DNA of 64,000 nucleotides from Chrysemys picta bellii (lineage: Eukaryota; Chordata; Testudines; Emydidae). The DNA lies in the NCBI RefSeq assembly GCF_011386835.1, contig NC_088792.1, forward strand, positions 61,446,081 to 61,510,080, written 5' to 3'. The translations under genes were made by a program, and so were the position numbers. Within the stretch, counting starts at the first letter, position 1; each line of letters opens with the position of its first letter. Positions 11,739 to 24,273 of this stretch are shown in pieces. Below the pieces are notes generated by a model that worked only from the letters and a program-made list of their open reading frames with translations, searched no databases and was not told the origin of the DNA.

Positions 11739-11848
11739 TAGGATGACCAGACAGCAAATGTGAAAAATCGGGACGGGGGTGAGGGGTAATAGAAAAAGAC
11801 CCAAAAATCGGGACTGTCCCTATAAAATTGGGACATCTGGTCACCCTA
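11739..11848. mobile_element. hAT MITE with exact 8-bp target duplication
   Basis: 110-bp non-autonomous element flanked by GTTAGTGC at 11731-11738 and 11849-11856. The ends are TAGGATGACCAGA and TCTGGTCACCCTA (inverted repeats with one mismatch). The 8-bp duplication and TAGGGTGACCAGA-type end indicate the hAT superfamily. The body has paired AAAATCGGGAC motifs. Confidence 0.9.
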
Positions 11849-11856
11849 GTTAGTGC

Positions 11857-12966
11857 TTTTCTAAGCCTGCTAGGTTATTGCTAATGTATGAAGTCCTGAG
11901 AGAGAAAAAGTGCACCAAGATTTTGGAGAGCAGCCAAAACATAATTAACCATTCAACTCACCTGTAAATTCAGCATAAATTGCTGTCAAATTTGATGAAC
12001 TCTTTGGGGTCAGGAATCAAATTTACACTGATACATGTGAATTCAAACTGCAGCCATGGTGAGGAGCATAGTATAAATACTTAGACAAACTGATAGTAGG
12101 AGATGCCAATTCTGCTGGTGTTAAGGAGTTAAATGTCCTTGTATTCTTATTTGCATTAGTGTAGTACAATCTGAAAGGGTTCTGAAGTTCCCCATTCCCT
12201 TGATATCCGTACTTTTGGATCACCTGTCACCAGGTTGTCAGCCAAACAATTTCCACAGTGGTAGCTGAGTTTAACATTTAGCATCGTTTCCTTCCCAAAT
12301 GTTTCACCTCCTCTAAAATCTATAAAACTCCTATTCACCCCAATCTCAAAGCTGCAGAGGATTGTATAACTTCATAAAGAAGCTACTTCATGATGGCCTT
12401 ATGGGGATAAGGAAGAATTTCATTGGAATCACCATTTGCAACCCTCAGAGCCTTAGAAACTTTCTCCCTGTTAAAAACAGATTTGCTATAATTTAGGGAA
12501 ATGAAAAAATAATAAGAGTTTATTCAATTCAGCTGAAATGCTAAATCAGTGTGTCTTTATTTTCCAGGGATTAGCTTTATGAGTCCAATTTAAATTCTGA
12601 GCGAGTTTATGAAATTCTGTGACACAATCCATGACAGGCAATAAATAATCTGTTATTCTTGGTTGTAATTGACATATATTGTACCAATGACTTTTTTACT
12701 TATGTGTTTATAATTGTGAATATGTCTAGCTAATGGAGAGCGTTTTGGTCTTATGTCATACCAGCAGTTAGGAAAATTCCTGTCACTCAACAGCTGGCCT
12801 GTTTAAATGTTAATGGGATGGCTTTTCCCAATTAGGGGAACCATGAAAATACTCTGCAGAATCGTTAAGGTCTATTCACCTGACGTTGCTGGAGGGTTTG
12901 AAGTGAAAGTGCTCTCAAAGATCTTGTACACCGTGTTGTTGTAACACTGCTGGTCCCAGGCTATTA
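11857..12966. other. Intergenic, no feature seen
   Basis: AT-rich sequence between the hAT MITE and the next Harbinger-type MITE. No recognisable gene or repeat. Confidence 0.55.
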
Positions 12967-13243
12967 GGATATGTCTACACAGCAACTAGACACCCTCAGC
13001 TGGCCCATGTCAGCTGACTCAGGATCGCAGGGCTCAGGCTGCGGAGATGTTTCATTGCTGTGTAGACTTCTGGGCTTGGGCTGGAGCTCGGGCTCTAGGA
13101 CCCTGTGAGATGGGCAGGTCCCAGAGCTCAGGCTTCAGCACAGTGCACACAGCAATGAAACAGCCCCGAAGCCCGTGTCCTGCAAGCCTGAGTTGGCTGG
13201 CGTGGGTCAGCCGAGGGTGTCTAGTTGCTGTGGAGACATAGTG
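12967..13243. mobile_element. Harbinger-type MITE with TTA duplication
   Basis: 277 bp flanked by TTA at 12964-12966 and 13244-13246. Ends: GGATATGTCTACACAGCAAC and GTTGCTGTGGAGACATAGTG, long inverted repeats that extend into ACTAGACACCC/GGGTGTCTAGT. The interior is also palindromic (CAATGAAAC and GTTTCATTG arms). It is non-coding. The terminal TATGTCTACAC resembles the transposase-side end of the large Harbinger elements here. Confidence 0.75.
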
Positions 13244-13246
13244 TTA

Positions 13247-13440
13247 GAGACACAAGGGGGACGAGAAAATCTCTCTTATTGGACCAACTTCTCTTGGTGA
13301 GAGAGAGACAAGCTTTCAAGCTTTGACAGAGCTCTTCTTTAGGAGGAAGAAGATCTCTGTGTAACCTCGAAAGCTTGTCCCTTTCACCACCAGAAAATGG
13401 TCCAATAAGAGCGATTATCTCCCTCATCTTGTCTCTCTCA
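13247..13440. repeat. Fold-back repeat, copy B
   Basis: Same family as the repeat near 2917. TTATTGGACCAACTTCTCTT and GGTGAGAGAGAGACAAGC on the left mirror GCTTGTCCCTTTCACCACC and AAAATGGTCCAATAAGAG on the right. It abuts the MITE ending at 13243 and is followed by another GTCTACACTA-containing fragment. Confidence 0.7.
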
Positions 13441-15318
13441 AAGCCTTGTCTACACTAGGAAAATAGCTACCCTTGTGACAGAAAAATGCCTGTTCTTGAT
13501 CTACATTAGAACTTGCGCCGTGGATAATAGATGCAATGGAGCTGAAAAACAGCTACAAAATACCCTAGTGTATCTACACTCAATACTTTAGTAAATGTGT
13601 TACAATAACAGTGCTGCTGCACCAGTGCTAAGCTGCTACTGTAGCCTGGGATTGGGAATTTTTTTTACCACCTGTTCAGAGAAGGTTTTCATGGCATTGT
13701 GATCAAAATGCCCAAACGCATCTACACTAGCGCTTACAACATTGTTGCAACCACGAATGCCGCTGCATTGTTATTGCCAGTTACTATCATATAGATACTA
13801 ATTTTTCTGGTCCTAAAGGAGAAAGGGGTTCAAATGACACATACGAAGATCTGGCAGTATCTTGCTTCAGTCTCCTACAACTGGAGAAAAAAGGGACACA
13901 ATGACAGAGAAAAATTTTTTCAAAAGGAAGAGTCTCCATTTGAGGACAGGCTTTGCTTACACTAGAGAAATTTATCAGCTACTCGCCCTGTAGTCTCGCA
14001 CACCTGTAACATATTTCATGTTCACCCACGGGGCACAGGCACTACAGTTACCATTTCAATTAGACTTATTTCAAGCAAAGTTAACTGTTGCATGATTGCC
14101 ACTGTGCCAGCCCCTGCCACTTAAATGCCAATGTATGTGGAACTCATTGCCATAGTAACCCTAATGGTAGAAATAGTCCTTTCACTACTAACACACACAC
14201 TGTACAGGTCAGTGGTTAAGGGGCTCGTATCAAGTACTTTCTGCAGCCCAGTGTCTCCCACAATTCTGGGCATCCAGGCTGCTCTCCTCTCTCTGCAGCT
14301 TCGTGGCGGCTGATCAGCTCCACACACTCTGGCCATACCTCCTCTGCTCCTGCTTGCTGCCAGAGTCTCTGCCTCCACTGCACCAGACTGGGGCAGTTTC
14401 TGTTGCTCCTGCCTGTACTTTGCAATTTGAGCTGTTTCTGCCCAGCTTTTGGGCAGTGGGGAGCAGCGTTCTTCCGCTCCAAGATTCCTCTCCTCCCTGG
14501 GTCAGTTAACTGCTAGGGGATTAACCATCTCTGAGCTCTGCTGCACTATCTCCCTGCCGGCTCCTCTGCCCTTACAGGCATGGCAGAGTAGCCAAGAAAG
14601 CACAGGGTTTAATTCAAGAAGTGCTCTATAAGTGAGGCTGCCTGCTTCCAGCCTTTCCTTTCCTCCCTGACTCTGTTAGGTCCTGAGACCAAGAGTCAGA
14701 CAGGCAGGTTGGTTCTCTTACCCACTGTGGTGGGGTGCCTGCCCCACACTGGGATCTAAGGGGTTAATAAAGCTCAAGGAACGCTGTGCAGAAGGCAGCC
14801 AATCAGACAAGGGCTGAAGGGAGAAGCCAAGCAGGGCCAAGAAGGCCCATATAAAAAGGGAGCTGCAGGGCAGAGGAGGGCAGTTCTCTGCTGGGAGCCC
14901 AGGGAGGAAAGACTGTGTCTCTGGACAGCTGAGAGAACTGCCAGCACCCTGGACAGAGCAGTGCTGCAAACAGAGACCTGGGGAGTGAGAGACAGCTCCT
15001 GGCTGGCTGCTGGATTTTACAGGCTGAGACCCTGAGGCAAGGGCAAAGAGGATGCTGGGGCCACGAGTAAAGTGGCCAGACAATTCGCTGCAGTTGCCAC
15101 TAAGGGAAGTGGCTGAAGAGAGGACTGCAGTTTCCCCAGAACCAGTGTGTGGCAAGGCTGGAGGGCTGTGTCGCTGAAGAGGATGCTGTAGTCCTTGGAG
15201 AGATGTGGGTCCTAGAGCAGGAGTGACTGTGGTGAGGCACCACCCAAAAAGGGCACACTACCATGCAGAACTAATTCCAAAGACTCTCTCAACTGATCCT
15301 CAGCTTTCCCTACTCTAA
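13441..15318. other. Intergenic repeat-derived sequence with a TATA-bearing segment
   Basis: 13441-13790 has several GTCTACACTA-type motifs and looks like fragments of Harbinger-ended MITEs. 14730-15260 is a GC-rich, gene-like repeat segment with TATAAAAAGG at 14850, preceded by an AATAAA at about 14766. It resembles an LTR or a LINE 5' promoter region, but I cannot name it. Overlapping open frames there have no recognisable product. Confidence 0.4.
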
Positions 15319-15672
15319 AGCCTGGTCTACACTACGAGTTTAGGTCGAATTTAGCAGTGTTAAATCAAATTAACCCTGCACCTGTACACACAACGAAGCC
15401 ATTTACTTCGACATAAAGGGCTCTTAAAATCGATTTCTGTACTCCTCCCTGATGAGGGGAGAAGCGCTGACATCGACATTGCCAGTTCTAATTAGGATTA
15501 GTGTGGACACAATTCTATGGTATTGGCCTCCGGAAGCTATCCCACAGTGCACCATTGTGACTGCTCTGGATAGCAATCTGAACTCGGATGCACTAGCCAG
15601 GTAGACAGGAAAAGCCTCGCGAACTTTTGAATTTCATTTCCTGTTTGCCCAGCGTGGAGAGCACAGGTGACC

Positions 15673-16239
15673 ATGCAGAGCTCATCAGCACAGGTAACCA
15701 TGCAGTCTGAGAATCGAAAAAGAGCTCCAGCATGGACCATACAGGAGGTACTGGGTCTAATCGCTGTATGGGGAGACTATTCTGTGCTAGCAGAACTACA
15801 TTCCAAAAGACGAAAAAGCAAAACATTTGAAAAAATCTCCAAGGGCATGATGGAGAGAGGCCACAATACGGACTCACTACAGTGCCACGTGAAAGTTAAG
15901 GAGCTCAGACAAGCGTACCAGAAAACCTTTGAAGCAAAGGGAAGGTCTGGGGCAGAGCCACAGACATGTCGCTTCTAGTCTGAGCTGCATGCAATTCTAG
16001 GGGGGGCCGTCACCACTACCCCACCCCTGACCGTGGATTCTGATGAGGGGTTACTCTCATCCATGCCTGAGGATTTTGCGGACAGGGAAGATGAGGAAGA
16101 GGAGGAAGACGAGCTTGCGGAGAACACACAGCACACCATCCTCCCCAACAGCCAGGATCTTTTTCTCAGCCTGACTGAAGTAGCCTCCCAACCTCCCAAG
16201 GCATTATCCCAGACCCTGAAGCCATGGAAGGGACCTCTG
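15673..16239 (+). pseudogene. Harbinger Myb/SANT-like protein, exon 1 (E1)
   Basis: From the ATG at 15673 it reads MQSSSAQVTMQSENRKRAPA and then the trihelix/Myb-like domain (WTIQEVLGLIAVWGD ... CHVKVKELRQAYQKT). An in-frame TAG at 15976-15978 replaces the tyrosine codon found in sister copies (RFYAELHAIL). The frame then continues with TTTPPLTVDS and an acidic run (REDEEEEEDE) to the donor CTG|GTGAGT at 16240. In Harbinger elements this partner protein binds DNA near the ends and carries the transposase into the nucleus. This is known for the family and not shown here. Confidence 0.85.
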
Positions 16240-16339
16240 GTGAGTGTACCTTTCTAAATATAAAACATGGTTTAAAAGCAACCTTTTTTTAATGATTAAT
16301 TTGCCCTGAGAACTTGGGATGCATTCGCGGCCAGTACAG

Positions 16340-16631
16340 CTACTGGAAAAGTCTGTTAACGTGTCTGGGGATGGAGCGGAAATCCTCCAGGGACATCTCC
16401 ATGAAACTATCCTGGAGGTACTCCAAAAGCCTTTGCAGAAGGTTTCTGGGGAGGGCAGCTTTATTCCGTCCTCCATGGTAGGACACTTTGGCAAGCCATG
16501 CTAGTAGCACGTAATCTGGTATCATTGCATGACAAAGCCTGGGAGCGTATGGTCCCAGTGTTTGCTGGCATTCAAGCAACAATCCGTTCTTTATCTCGCT
16601 GTGTTATCTTCAGGAGAGTGATATCGTTCAT
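16340..16631 (-). pseudogene. Third Harbinger ORF (E1), one-base frameshift
   Basis: Antisense to the intron of the Myb-like gene. The start ATG (16631-16629) follows TTTCAACCAGGTTACC. After MNDITLLKITQRDKERI the frame is broken by one extra A (292 nt against 291 in E3). It resumes as MLLECQQTLGPYAPRLCHAM and continues VSYHGGRNKAALPRNLLQRL to the stop after RHVNRLFQ. See the entries in E2 and E3 for the domain discussion. Confidence 0.7.
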
Positions 16632-17290
16632 GGTAACCTGGTTGAAATATGGGAATTTAATTAAGGGGACAGAGGTGGCTATTCCTAGTGGGCTGTTTGC
16701 CTGTGGCTGAAAAGAAATCCTTCCCTGCAGTTAGCCAAGCAGTGGGCGGAGAGGGCATTGGCGCTGAGCTGTTCGCGTTTGGCTAGCAGGGATCTTCCCT
16801 GATACCAGCCACACGATGCGGGGAGGGGTAAAGCGATCATTCCAGAGAATTGGATGTGGTGGGAGGTGTTAGTCTGGTTCCTGCAGGGATCTTCCCTGAT
16901 ACCAGCCACGCGGTGGGGGGAGGGATAAAGAGATCCTCCAGAGAATTGGATGGGGGGCGTGGTTAGTTTCTTTTCTGCTGCTGAATGTTAACAGGAAAAC
17001 CGCAGCACTCAATGGACTTTGCTTGGTATGTGGGAAAGGAGGGCGCAGAAGCCAAAAGACAATGGCTTACCATGGCCGCATGCAAGCCGAATTCTGTTGC
17101 CAGGACCTGCGTCTGTGATCTCTAGCAGCAAAGCCACAGGCACTCAATATTAAGAGGCAAAATGCGACCTTGCACAGAAATCACATGTGCTATGTAGTGT
17201 GAATAGTGTTGGTCACCGTGAAAGAGTATAAGCATTGTTCTGCAAAATGTATCTTTTTAAAAAATTCTCTCCTTTTTTCCCTCCCTCCAG

Positions 17291-17871
17291 CAGCTGCAAA
17301 TTCTTCAAGCCTCCCTCCTCCGTCCCGAAGGCTATCACAGATAAGGCGTCGGAAAAAGAAGACGCGAGACGAGATGTTCGCAGAAATCATGGAATCCACC
17401 CGCAGTGACAGAGCTCATCTGAATGAGTGGAAGGACACGGTTTCAAAGTATAGGAAAGAAGCCAGTGAACGTGAGGACAGGAGGGACCAACGTGAGGACA
17501 GGAGAGACGCTCGAGATGAGAGGTGGCGGCAGGAAGATCAGAGGAGGCAGGATGCAACGCTGGGGCTGCTGCGTGAGCAAACAGACATGCTCCGGCGTCT
17601 GGTGGAGCTTCAGGAACGGCAGCAGGATAACAGAGTGCCGCTACAGCCCCTGTATAACCCCCCCTTCTCCCTCACCATGTTCCATAGCCTCCTCACCCAG
17701 ACGTGTAAGAACGCGGGGGGGGGGGGGGGAGGCTCCGTACACCTTCCCATTCCACCCCAGTGGACAGCCCAAGCAAAAGGCTGTTATTTTTTTTACCCTT
17801 TTTTAGTGGCCTTTTCCTTCCCACCGATCCTCCTCCCAAACCCCACCCGGGTTCCCTCCCTCTTTTTATAA
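17291..17871 (+). pseudogene. Harbinger Myb/SANT-like protein, exon 2 (E1)
   Basis: Begins after the acceptor CTCCCTCCAG and reads SQIRRRKKKTRDEMFAEIME, then a highly charged coiled-coil-like stretch (EREDRRDQREDRRDARDERW) and the leucine-rich LLREQTDMLRRLVELQERQQ. An expanded run of about ten G near 17716-17730 shifts the frame away from the usual ending (PSHSTP-DSPSKRL), giving an abnormal C-terminus. An intron of about 1.05 kb separates it from exon 1. Confidence 0.8.
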
Positions 17872-18018
17872 TCTATTAATAAAGAATAAATGATTTTTAA
17901 ATGATAGTGACTTTATTTGGTTTGAAAGCAAGCTGGGGGAAGGGGGAGGGTGGGTTCCTTACAGAGAATGAGTCAATAAAGGGGGAGGGTTTTCATGAAG
18001 GAGAAACAAACAGATATT

Positions 18019-19309
18019 TCACACTGTAGCCTGGCCAGTCATGAAACTGGTTTTCAAAGCTTCTCTGGTGTGCCCTTCTAATCGCCCTGGTGTCTGGCTG
18101 CGCATAATCAGCAGCCAGGTGATTTGCCTCAGCCTCTCACCCCGCCATAAAGGTCTCCCCCTTACTTTCACAGAGATTGTGGAGCACACAGCAAGCAGAA
18201 ATAACAATGGGGAGATTGGTTTGGCTGAGGTCTGAGCAAGTCAGTAACGATCGCCAGCGACTTTTTAAATGGCCAAATGCACATTCTACCACCATTCTGC
18301 ACTTGCTCAGCCTGTTGTTGAACAGCTCCTGACTACTGTCCAGGCTGCCTGTGTATGGCTTCATGAGCCATGGCATTAAGGGGTAGGCTGGGTCCCCAAG
18401 AATAACTATTGGCATTTCAACATCCCCAACGGTTATTTTCTGGTCTGGAAAGTAAGTCCCTTGCTGCAGCCCTTTAAACAGAGTAGTGTTCCTGAAGACG
18501 TGAGCGTCATGAACCCTTCCCGGCCAGCCCACGTTGATGTTGGTGAAACGTCCCTTGTGATCCACAAGTGCTTGCAGCACCATTGAAAAGTACCCCTTGC
18601 GGTTTATGTACTGGGTACCCTGGTGCTCCGGTGCCAAGATAGGGATATGGGTTCCATGTATCTCCCCACCACAATTAGGGAATCCCATTGCAGCAAAGCC
18701 ATCCACTATGACCTACACATTTCCCAGAGTCACTACCTTTCGTAGCAGCACCTCAGTGATTGCTTTGGCTACTTGCATCACAGCAGCCCCCACTATAGAT
18801 TTGCCCACTCCAAATTGATTCCCGACTGACTGGTAGCTGTCTGGCGTTGCAAGCTTCCACAGGGCTATTGCCATTCGCTTCTCAACTGTGAGGGCTGCTC
18901 TCATCTTGGTATTCTGGCATTTCAGGGCAGGGGACAGCAAGTCACAAAGTTCCATGAAAGTGCCCTTATGCATGTGAAAGTTCCGCAGCCACTGGGAATC
19001 ATCCCACACCTGCAACACTATGCAGTCCCACCAGTCTGTGCTTGTTTCCCTTGCCTAGAATCGGTGTTCCATGGATAGAACCTGCCCCATTAACAACATG
19101 ATCTCCAAAGCACCGGGGCCCGCAGTTTGACAGAATTCTGTGTCCGTGTCCATGTCCATGTCCATGTCCTCATCACGCTTGTCGCTGCGCTGCCGCCTCC
19201 GCTGCTTCCTCACCTCGTTTTTCTGGTCCTGGCTCAGCATAAACTCCACGAGAACGTGCGCGGTGTTTATAATGTTCATGACTACTGTCTTGAGCTGAGC
19301 GGGCTCCAT
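18019..19309 (-). pseudogene. Harbinger transposase (E1), several nonsense changes
   Basis: HARBI1/DDE-type nuclease read on the minus strand from ATG at 19309 (MEPAQLKTVVMNIIN). Stops interrupt it at the tryptophan of HRFWARETSTDWW, at the glutamine after VVTLGNV, and after GETFMAG. The first catalytic aspartate has also changed: GGEIHGTH where active copies have GGAIDGTH. The second Asp (VHDAHVF) and the Glu (VVECAFGHLK) remain. The enzyme is therefore inactive by both truncation and active-site loss. Confidence 0.9.
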
Positions 19310-19695
19310 GCCTGCCGTGGTATGGAGTCTGCAGTGTTCACCAAGGAAAAAAGGCACGAAATGGTTGTCTGCCTTCTGTTGCTTTCATACAGGAAGGCAG
19401 GGAGGGGTGAGGCTGTACCCAGAACCACCTGTGACAATGTTTTTTGTTCCATCAGGCACTGGGATCTCAACCCAGAATTCCAATGGGCGGGGGGGACTGC
19501 GGGAACTATGGGATAGCTATGGGATAGCTACCCACAGTGCAACGCTCCAGAAATCGACGCTAGCCCCGGAACATGGACGTACACCACCGAATTAATGTGC
19601 TTAGTGTGGCCGCATACATTCGACTTTATACAATCTGTTTCCCAAATTCGAATTATATAAATTCGGATTAATCCCGTAGTGTAGACATACCCTCA

Positions 19696-22600
19696 GATCA
19701 CTTCTCTGGAAAGATTTATTTCTTTAAAGCAGGCTTTCAAACATCTGACAAAAGTGTTACCATGTAACTAAACATTATCTGTGTTAGACAACTAAGTGAT
19801 CCCACTCAGGAAGGTAGAGAGTTTTAGCTTCTCTATTGCATCCAGTTAGATTTAGAGGAACCAGAAGGGATTTCTGACTTCTTTGTAAGTGATGGTTGCA
19901 CTCTAGAAGGGATAGGAATTATATAGCACGAGAAGGAAAAAGAATGCAGAAAGCTGAAAGCACTTAAATGTGGCAGAACTTTGGAATAGTAAAAGAAATT
20001 GCTTTAAAAGGGGGAAATTCCAAATAGTCTGGGCTAATACTGAAATGAACCCACCATAAAAAAAACTCTGAGAAGCCTCAAAGAAACTTGTACACTGATG
20101 CCATCTACTGGCTATTGACAGAAGCATCAGAAAAGCTAAAATTGCTGAAATCTGAACACTAATTGAACAGAGCCCAATAGAAAATAAGAGGAGGCCTTCC
20201 CTCAGGCCCTGAAACAGGCTATATAAACTTGTGGCCACCATGTAGACTTCAGAATTTTGCTGGATCCCCTTGGATGGCCTTGCCCCTCATCCAGACTTAC
20301 AGGACTAGATGAGTTGACAGAATCTATGAGTAGGCTGTTGAATCCAGAAATGCTATTTTAGAGCCCCATGTTGTTCAAAAATACAACATAACACAAATAA
20401 AACAAAGGACATAAAACAAAAATCCCTGCAGCTGTGGCTCTTGCAGGTCCTGTCCTGTGGGGTGGGGACCTGGCTCACCACTCGGGGTGTTGCTATAACC
20501 CTGTCTGCTTGGCCTCATCACTCAGGTTTGGCCCAGTCACCCTTACACCTCCATGCACTGAGTTGCAATGTCCAGAGCTGGGCCCAGACTCACAGGACAG
20601 GAACTGCAGAAGCCACAGCTGTGGGGTGAGTATGGGAAGGGCTTGCTCTGTAAACCCTGACACCCCACCCCCACCCCTACCCTCCTGGCACCCAACAGGA
20701 CCTCCAGCTGTGAGGGAAAATGCAAAATAGAAAAGAAATTCCCAACAGATAAAATGAAAAATTACAAAAAATAACTTCACAGGGCTCTAGCAATCAGATG
20801 CTCAGACCAGACTGAGCAGCTCTCCTTCCTCTAGTGTTGCAAGACTAAGAAGAAGGAGTGAGATTTCATTTTGGAGATTGTATTGCTTTCTGTACTTGAA
20901 TATCACTTACTGTAGGATATCTTACAGAGCCTACACTCTTTAGTGAGGCCTCAAGTAGCCACATTTTGGACTTTAACTAATGCTAGGAGCATGCTCCCCT
21001 TTGTAAGCCCAGGCAAATTTACCCAAGAGACTTAAAACAATCACTTTAAGCAATTTGCTTTTGATATTTTCTAAACTTGTCCCTTTCAAACAAAACCATT
21101 CAAATGGCAGGGACCACACGCTTACAATAGCCTTTAAGATAGGACCGCCGTAGGTCAGTTCTCCTTACTCCTTAGAAAAGTATTGCAAATGTATTAGATG
21201 TACTAAGGAACTGAGGATCGATCATACATGTAATGTAATACATTTGATGACTTGTAGTGTGTTATGTTATAATTGCTGCACATCAGTCCTGACAATTGCT
21301 TGCAAAACTTTATTTTTGTGTTCAGTACGTGCCTAGAAGATTAGTTGTATCAATTGATCAATCAACTGTTAATTGGTTAAGAGCACTAAGTGTCCAGATT
21401 TAAGACATTTCTTTACTGTCCAAGGTAAAAGTTGACCTGACCTAATGTTAAAATTATTAAGATAACACTCCCTGAACTCAATAAAAAAGGAGTTAACCTA
21501 ACTAGATTCCATTCCAATATTGGCTAGAACACTTACCAAATTGGCCAATCTAGTTTGTTTGGATTTCAACTAACATATTGGCAAATTCATAGGATCAACT
21601 TTAGGCACATGGAGTATCCAATCTGTAACTGAGTATTTCAGGGAAATCTCAGCTCAAGTTAAGCCCCAGAACTTGGCTTTTGAGGTTCTTTTTTTAATAT
21701 ATAAAGTCTAATTTTAGCAGAATGGCAGTAGGTTGTTCTCAGCAATAATAATCCTCTCCAGAGTTTACAATCCAAATATTGCAGCGTCCTGTAACTATAT
21801 GAGAACAAGTAAAAAGTTAAAACGATTAGAAATTGAAACCAACAGCTACTGGTTTGCTTTCATTGTCCCAATATGGGATGAAGGGAAAGTAAGCAGAAGA
21901 CATAAATGGTAAAAAAGTAAATTAGACTTTTAAAAAACTTTCACTTTCAATCATCTTAGCTGTTTCTATTAAAAAACAGATCTCCTATCACCTCCATTAA
22001 TATATATTTTCAGCATGACTGTATTTCTTTAAACAAGACTACAGAAAATCATGTAAGTTAGAAAATGAAATCACACACCAGAAATATTTTGAAAACCTAT
22101 CAATACAGACTACCGGGAAATGTCTGTGTGAGGTGCTCTTCCATGGGGTGGGGGGGAGATTGCCTGTGGGACTGAACCTTAGATGTGACCACATCCCCCT
22201 CTTCTATTAGCTGCTGCCTAGGGAAGAGGAGAGGCTAAATGCACTTGTCAGCTGTGGCTAAGAAGCAGAACCCCATCTGGATGCAGTACTCTAGAAGAGG
22301 AGGGTGATCTCATTCCTCGGAAATAAAGAAAATCCTGCCCTTGAGTCATCAGCTCTTCTCTGGGGGAGGACGAGAAGAAGATAGAGATTGCTCAGCATGA
22401 CCAAAGAAGGTAAATTATTCACACTCTCTGTCGCTTTCTCATGCAGAGGCAAAATCTGCAGCAGGTTAGCAAATCTTTAAGCTGCATGTTAAAGAACCAC
22501 AGTGTCAATTAGAGAATGGGGAGTAAATGTTTTCTGAGAACTTTCACTAAATATTAATAGCTTTAGGAATTAGCCACATCCCTTTTTGCTCACTTTTCTG

Positions 22601-24180
22601 TGAACATTGGTGAAAATGAGTGGCTGTTCAGTCATTCCTCAGTGTTAGTGTGTAGCTGGTTGGAAGACATTTTCACAAAGCTTCACTTTGGTTTTTTACT
22701 ATTTTTAATTTTCAAATATTATTTGTATCTGTAACAATGGTGACTGTTCTTGTGCACATGCAAACAAGGGTCTTCACTATTCAAACCAGAATAGTGCCTG
22801 GCTGTAAAGTTTGTCATCTGGCCAGAGACCAGATACAATACTATGCGGCTTAAGTGACCAATCACATATCTCAAATAACGAATAGCAAAGAGCTGAAGAC
22901 AGAGTCGAAGTGGATCAGTTTTGAACAACCTATATATTAACATAAAGTGTTAGTCAAACAACTATGAGGAAAGAATAACTTCTATTAAAAAACATCCACA
23001 TCTATCTGCAGAGATGTTATTAACACCAAAAGATTGTCTCAATACTCTGCTTTGCCCAGCTCTGGGCTGAGGGAAGTGCCAATGTATGATTCAATACCTA
23101 TGAGAACTGTCTGAGCCTCAGTGAATCCCACTGGCTAAGCTCAGTGCCACTGACCTTCATGCCTACATGAAGTGCTGGGGGCTTCTAATACCAACGTACT
23201 CCAAAAGGTAGCTAATTTCTAGCAAGCTCTGTGAGAGCTACCCGTGAATCATGACTTTTCTGCCTCAAGCATTAGGAAGAAAATAATATTGTCTAGCTAA
23301 TGGCTTGAAGTATTGGGGGAGTGGACTTGAGGCTTTGAGTCATATCCATCACCACTTCCTAATCTTTGTTTTATTTTCTCCTCAGAGAAATATTCACAAA
23401 TAAAATTGTCCATCTCTTCCCTTTTGCCAGCCTTATTACTCTGGAACTTTACTGACTGCATTGAATTGTCACCATAATAAAGCTGCATCCTGCCTGTGCT
23501 TTGGCATTTCAGTAATAACAGATTGCCAAGGGCCTGGGGGATTGGTGGGTAGCAGCAAGTCTGAAGCTGACTTCCCAATGGCTTAATAGAAAATAACTTC
23601 CTCCTTCTTTCCCCCGATTCCTATTTAAATCCTTGTTGGAATCTGTGGGTGTGATAGTTTCACTGCTGTTTGCTGTCTTCAAACCTCATGTCTTCTGAGA
23701 CAATCTAAGCTTATTTGCAAGCTGGGTTCTGGCAGAAAGAAGCCCTGAGATTGCCAAGTCTGCTAACATCCCTGATGGAATATCACAAGGGCAGAAATCC
23801 TTCCCCAACTGTGTTTAGGGTCCACAATTCCATGGGAGCTACTTCAGTTGCTGAGGGGAAGTAGGATCAAAAACAGAGCTCCAAGACCTGCCCCCTACCT
23901 TGTTTCTGATTGGCCTGCAAATGGGTGAGGGCAGCATCATGTGAACATGATTAAGAATTGCAGGAAGAGTCACTTTCTTCTTACAATGAGCGAGGAACTA
24001 TATTAGAAATACAAACAACACTGTCCTTGAAGTCGTTCTGTCTCCCACTGTGATTAGAACCTTCCCCAGCCCTTTCCTGCCTTGCTTCCTGCTGCAATTT
24101 CAAAGAAACGGTACATGTGCCCTCACAGTAGGGGAAAGCTGAAGGCAAGGAAAGCTGCCAAAGTTGCCAACTGCAGTAAG
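19696..24180. other. Intergenic, unannotated
   Basis: Mostly AT-rich sequence with a GC-richer patch at 20430-20710. No open frame has recognisable similarity and I see no clear terminal repeats. A purine-rich stretch around 22200-22400 is unremarkable. Confidence 0.5.
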
Positions 24181-24273
24181 GCCCAAATCCTCCAAGGCAT
24201 TTAAACACTCAGCTTCTACTGATTTCAATGGAAGTTAGGAGCCTAAATATTTTTTGAGGATCTGGGCCTAAGT
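24181..24273. repeat. Short palindromic repeat
   Basis: About 93 bp with inverted arms GCCCAAATCCTCCAAGGCAT and ATATTTTTTGAGGATCTGGGC and central TTTCAATGGAAGTTAGGA. It belongs to the abundant amniote class of short palindromes with GGCCCAGATCCTCAAA ends, an old MITE-like repeat. Confidence 0.6.

Larger units (their letters stand above)
15319..19692 (-). mobile_element. PIF/Harbinger transposon E1, inactive
   Basis: 4.37-kb element. The left end AGCCTGGTCTACACTACGAG follows TAA (15316-15318). The right end GTAGTGTAGACATACCC precedes TCA (19693-19695), so the 3-bp duplication has one mutation. Layout: Myb-like exon 1 (+), antisense third ORF (-), Myb-like exon 2 (+), transposase (-). Every gene has at least one nonsense or frameshift change, so the copy is dead. 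Its sequence is close to E5 and more distant from E2 and E3. Confidence 0.9.

Noticed and set aside
14718..15155. 145-codon minus-strand frame
   Set aside because: It lies in an interspersed repeat-like segment with a plus-strand TATA box and has no similarity I recognise.
17423..17806. 127-codon frame overlapping Myb-like exon 2 of E1
   Set aside because: It is a shifted frame of the charged repeat region; the other frame is the one conserved in sister copies.
19127..19516. 129-codon plus-strand frame in E1
   Set aside because: It is the antisense of the transposase N-terminus and the transposase-side terminal region.
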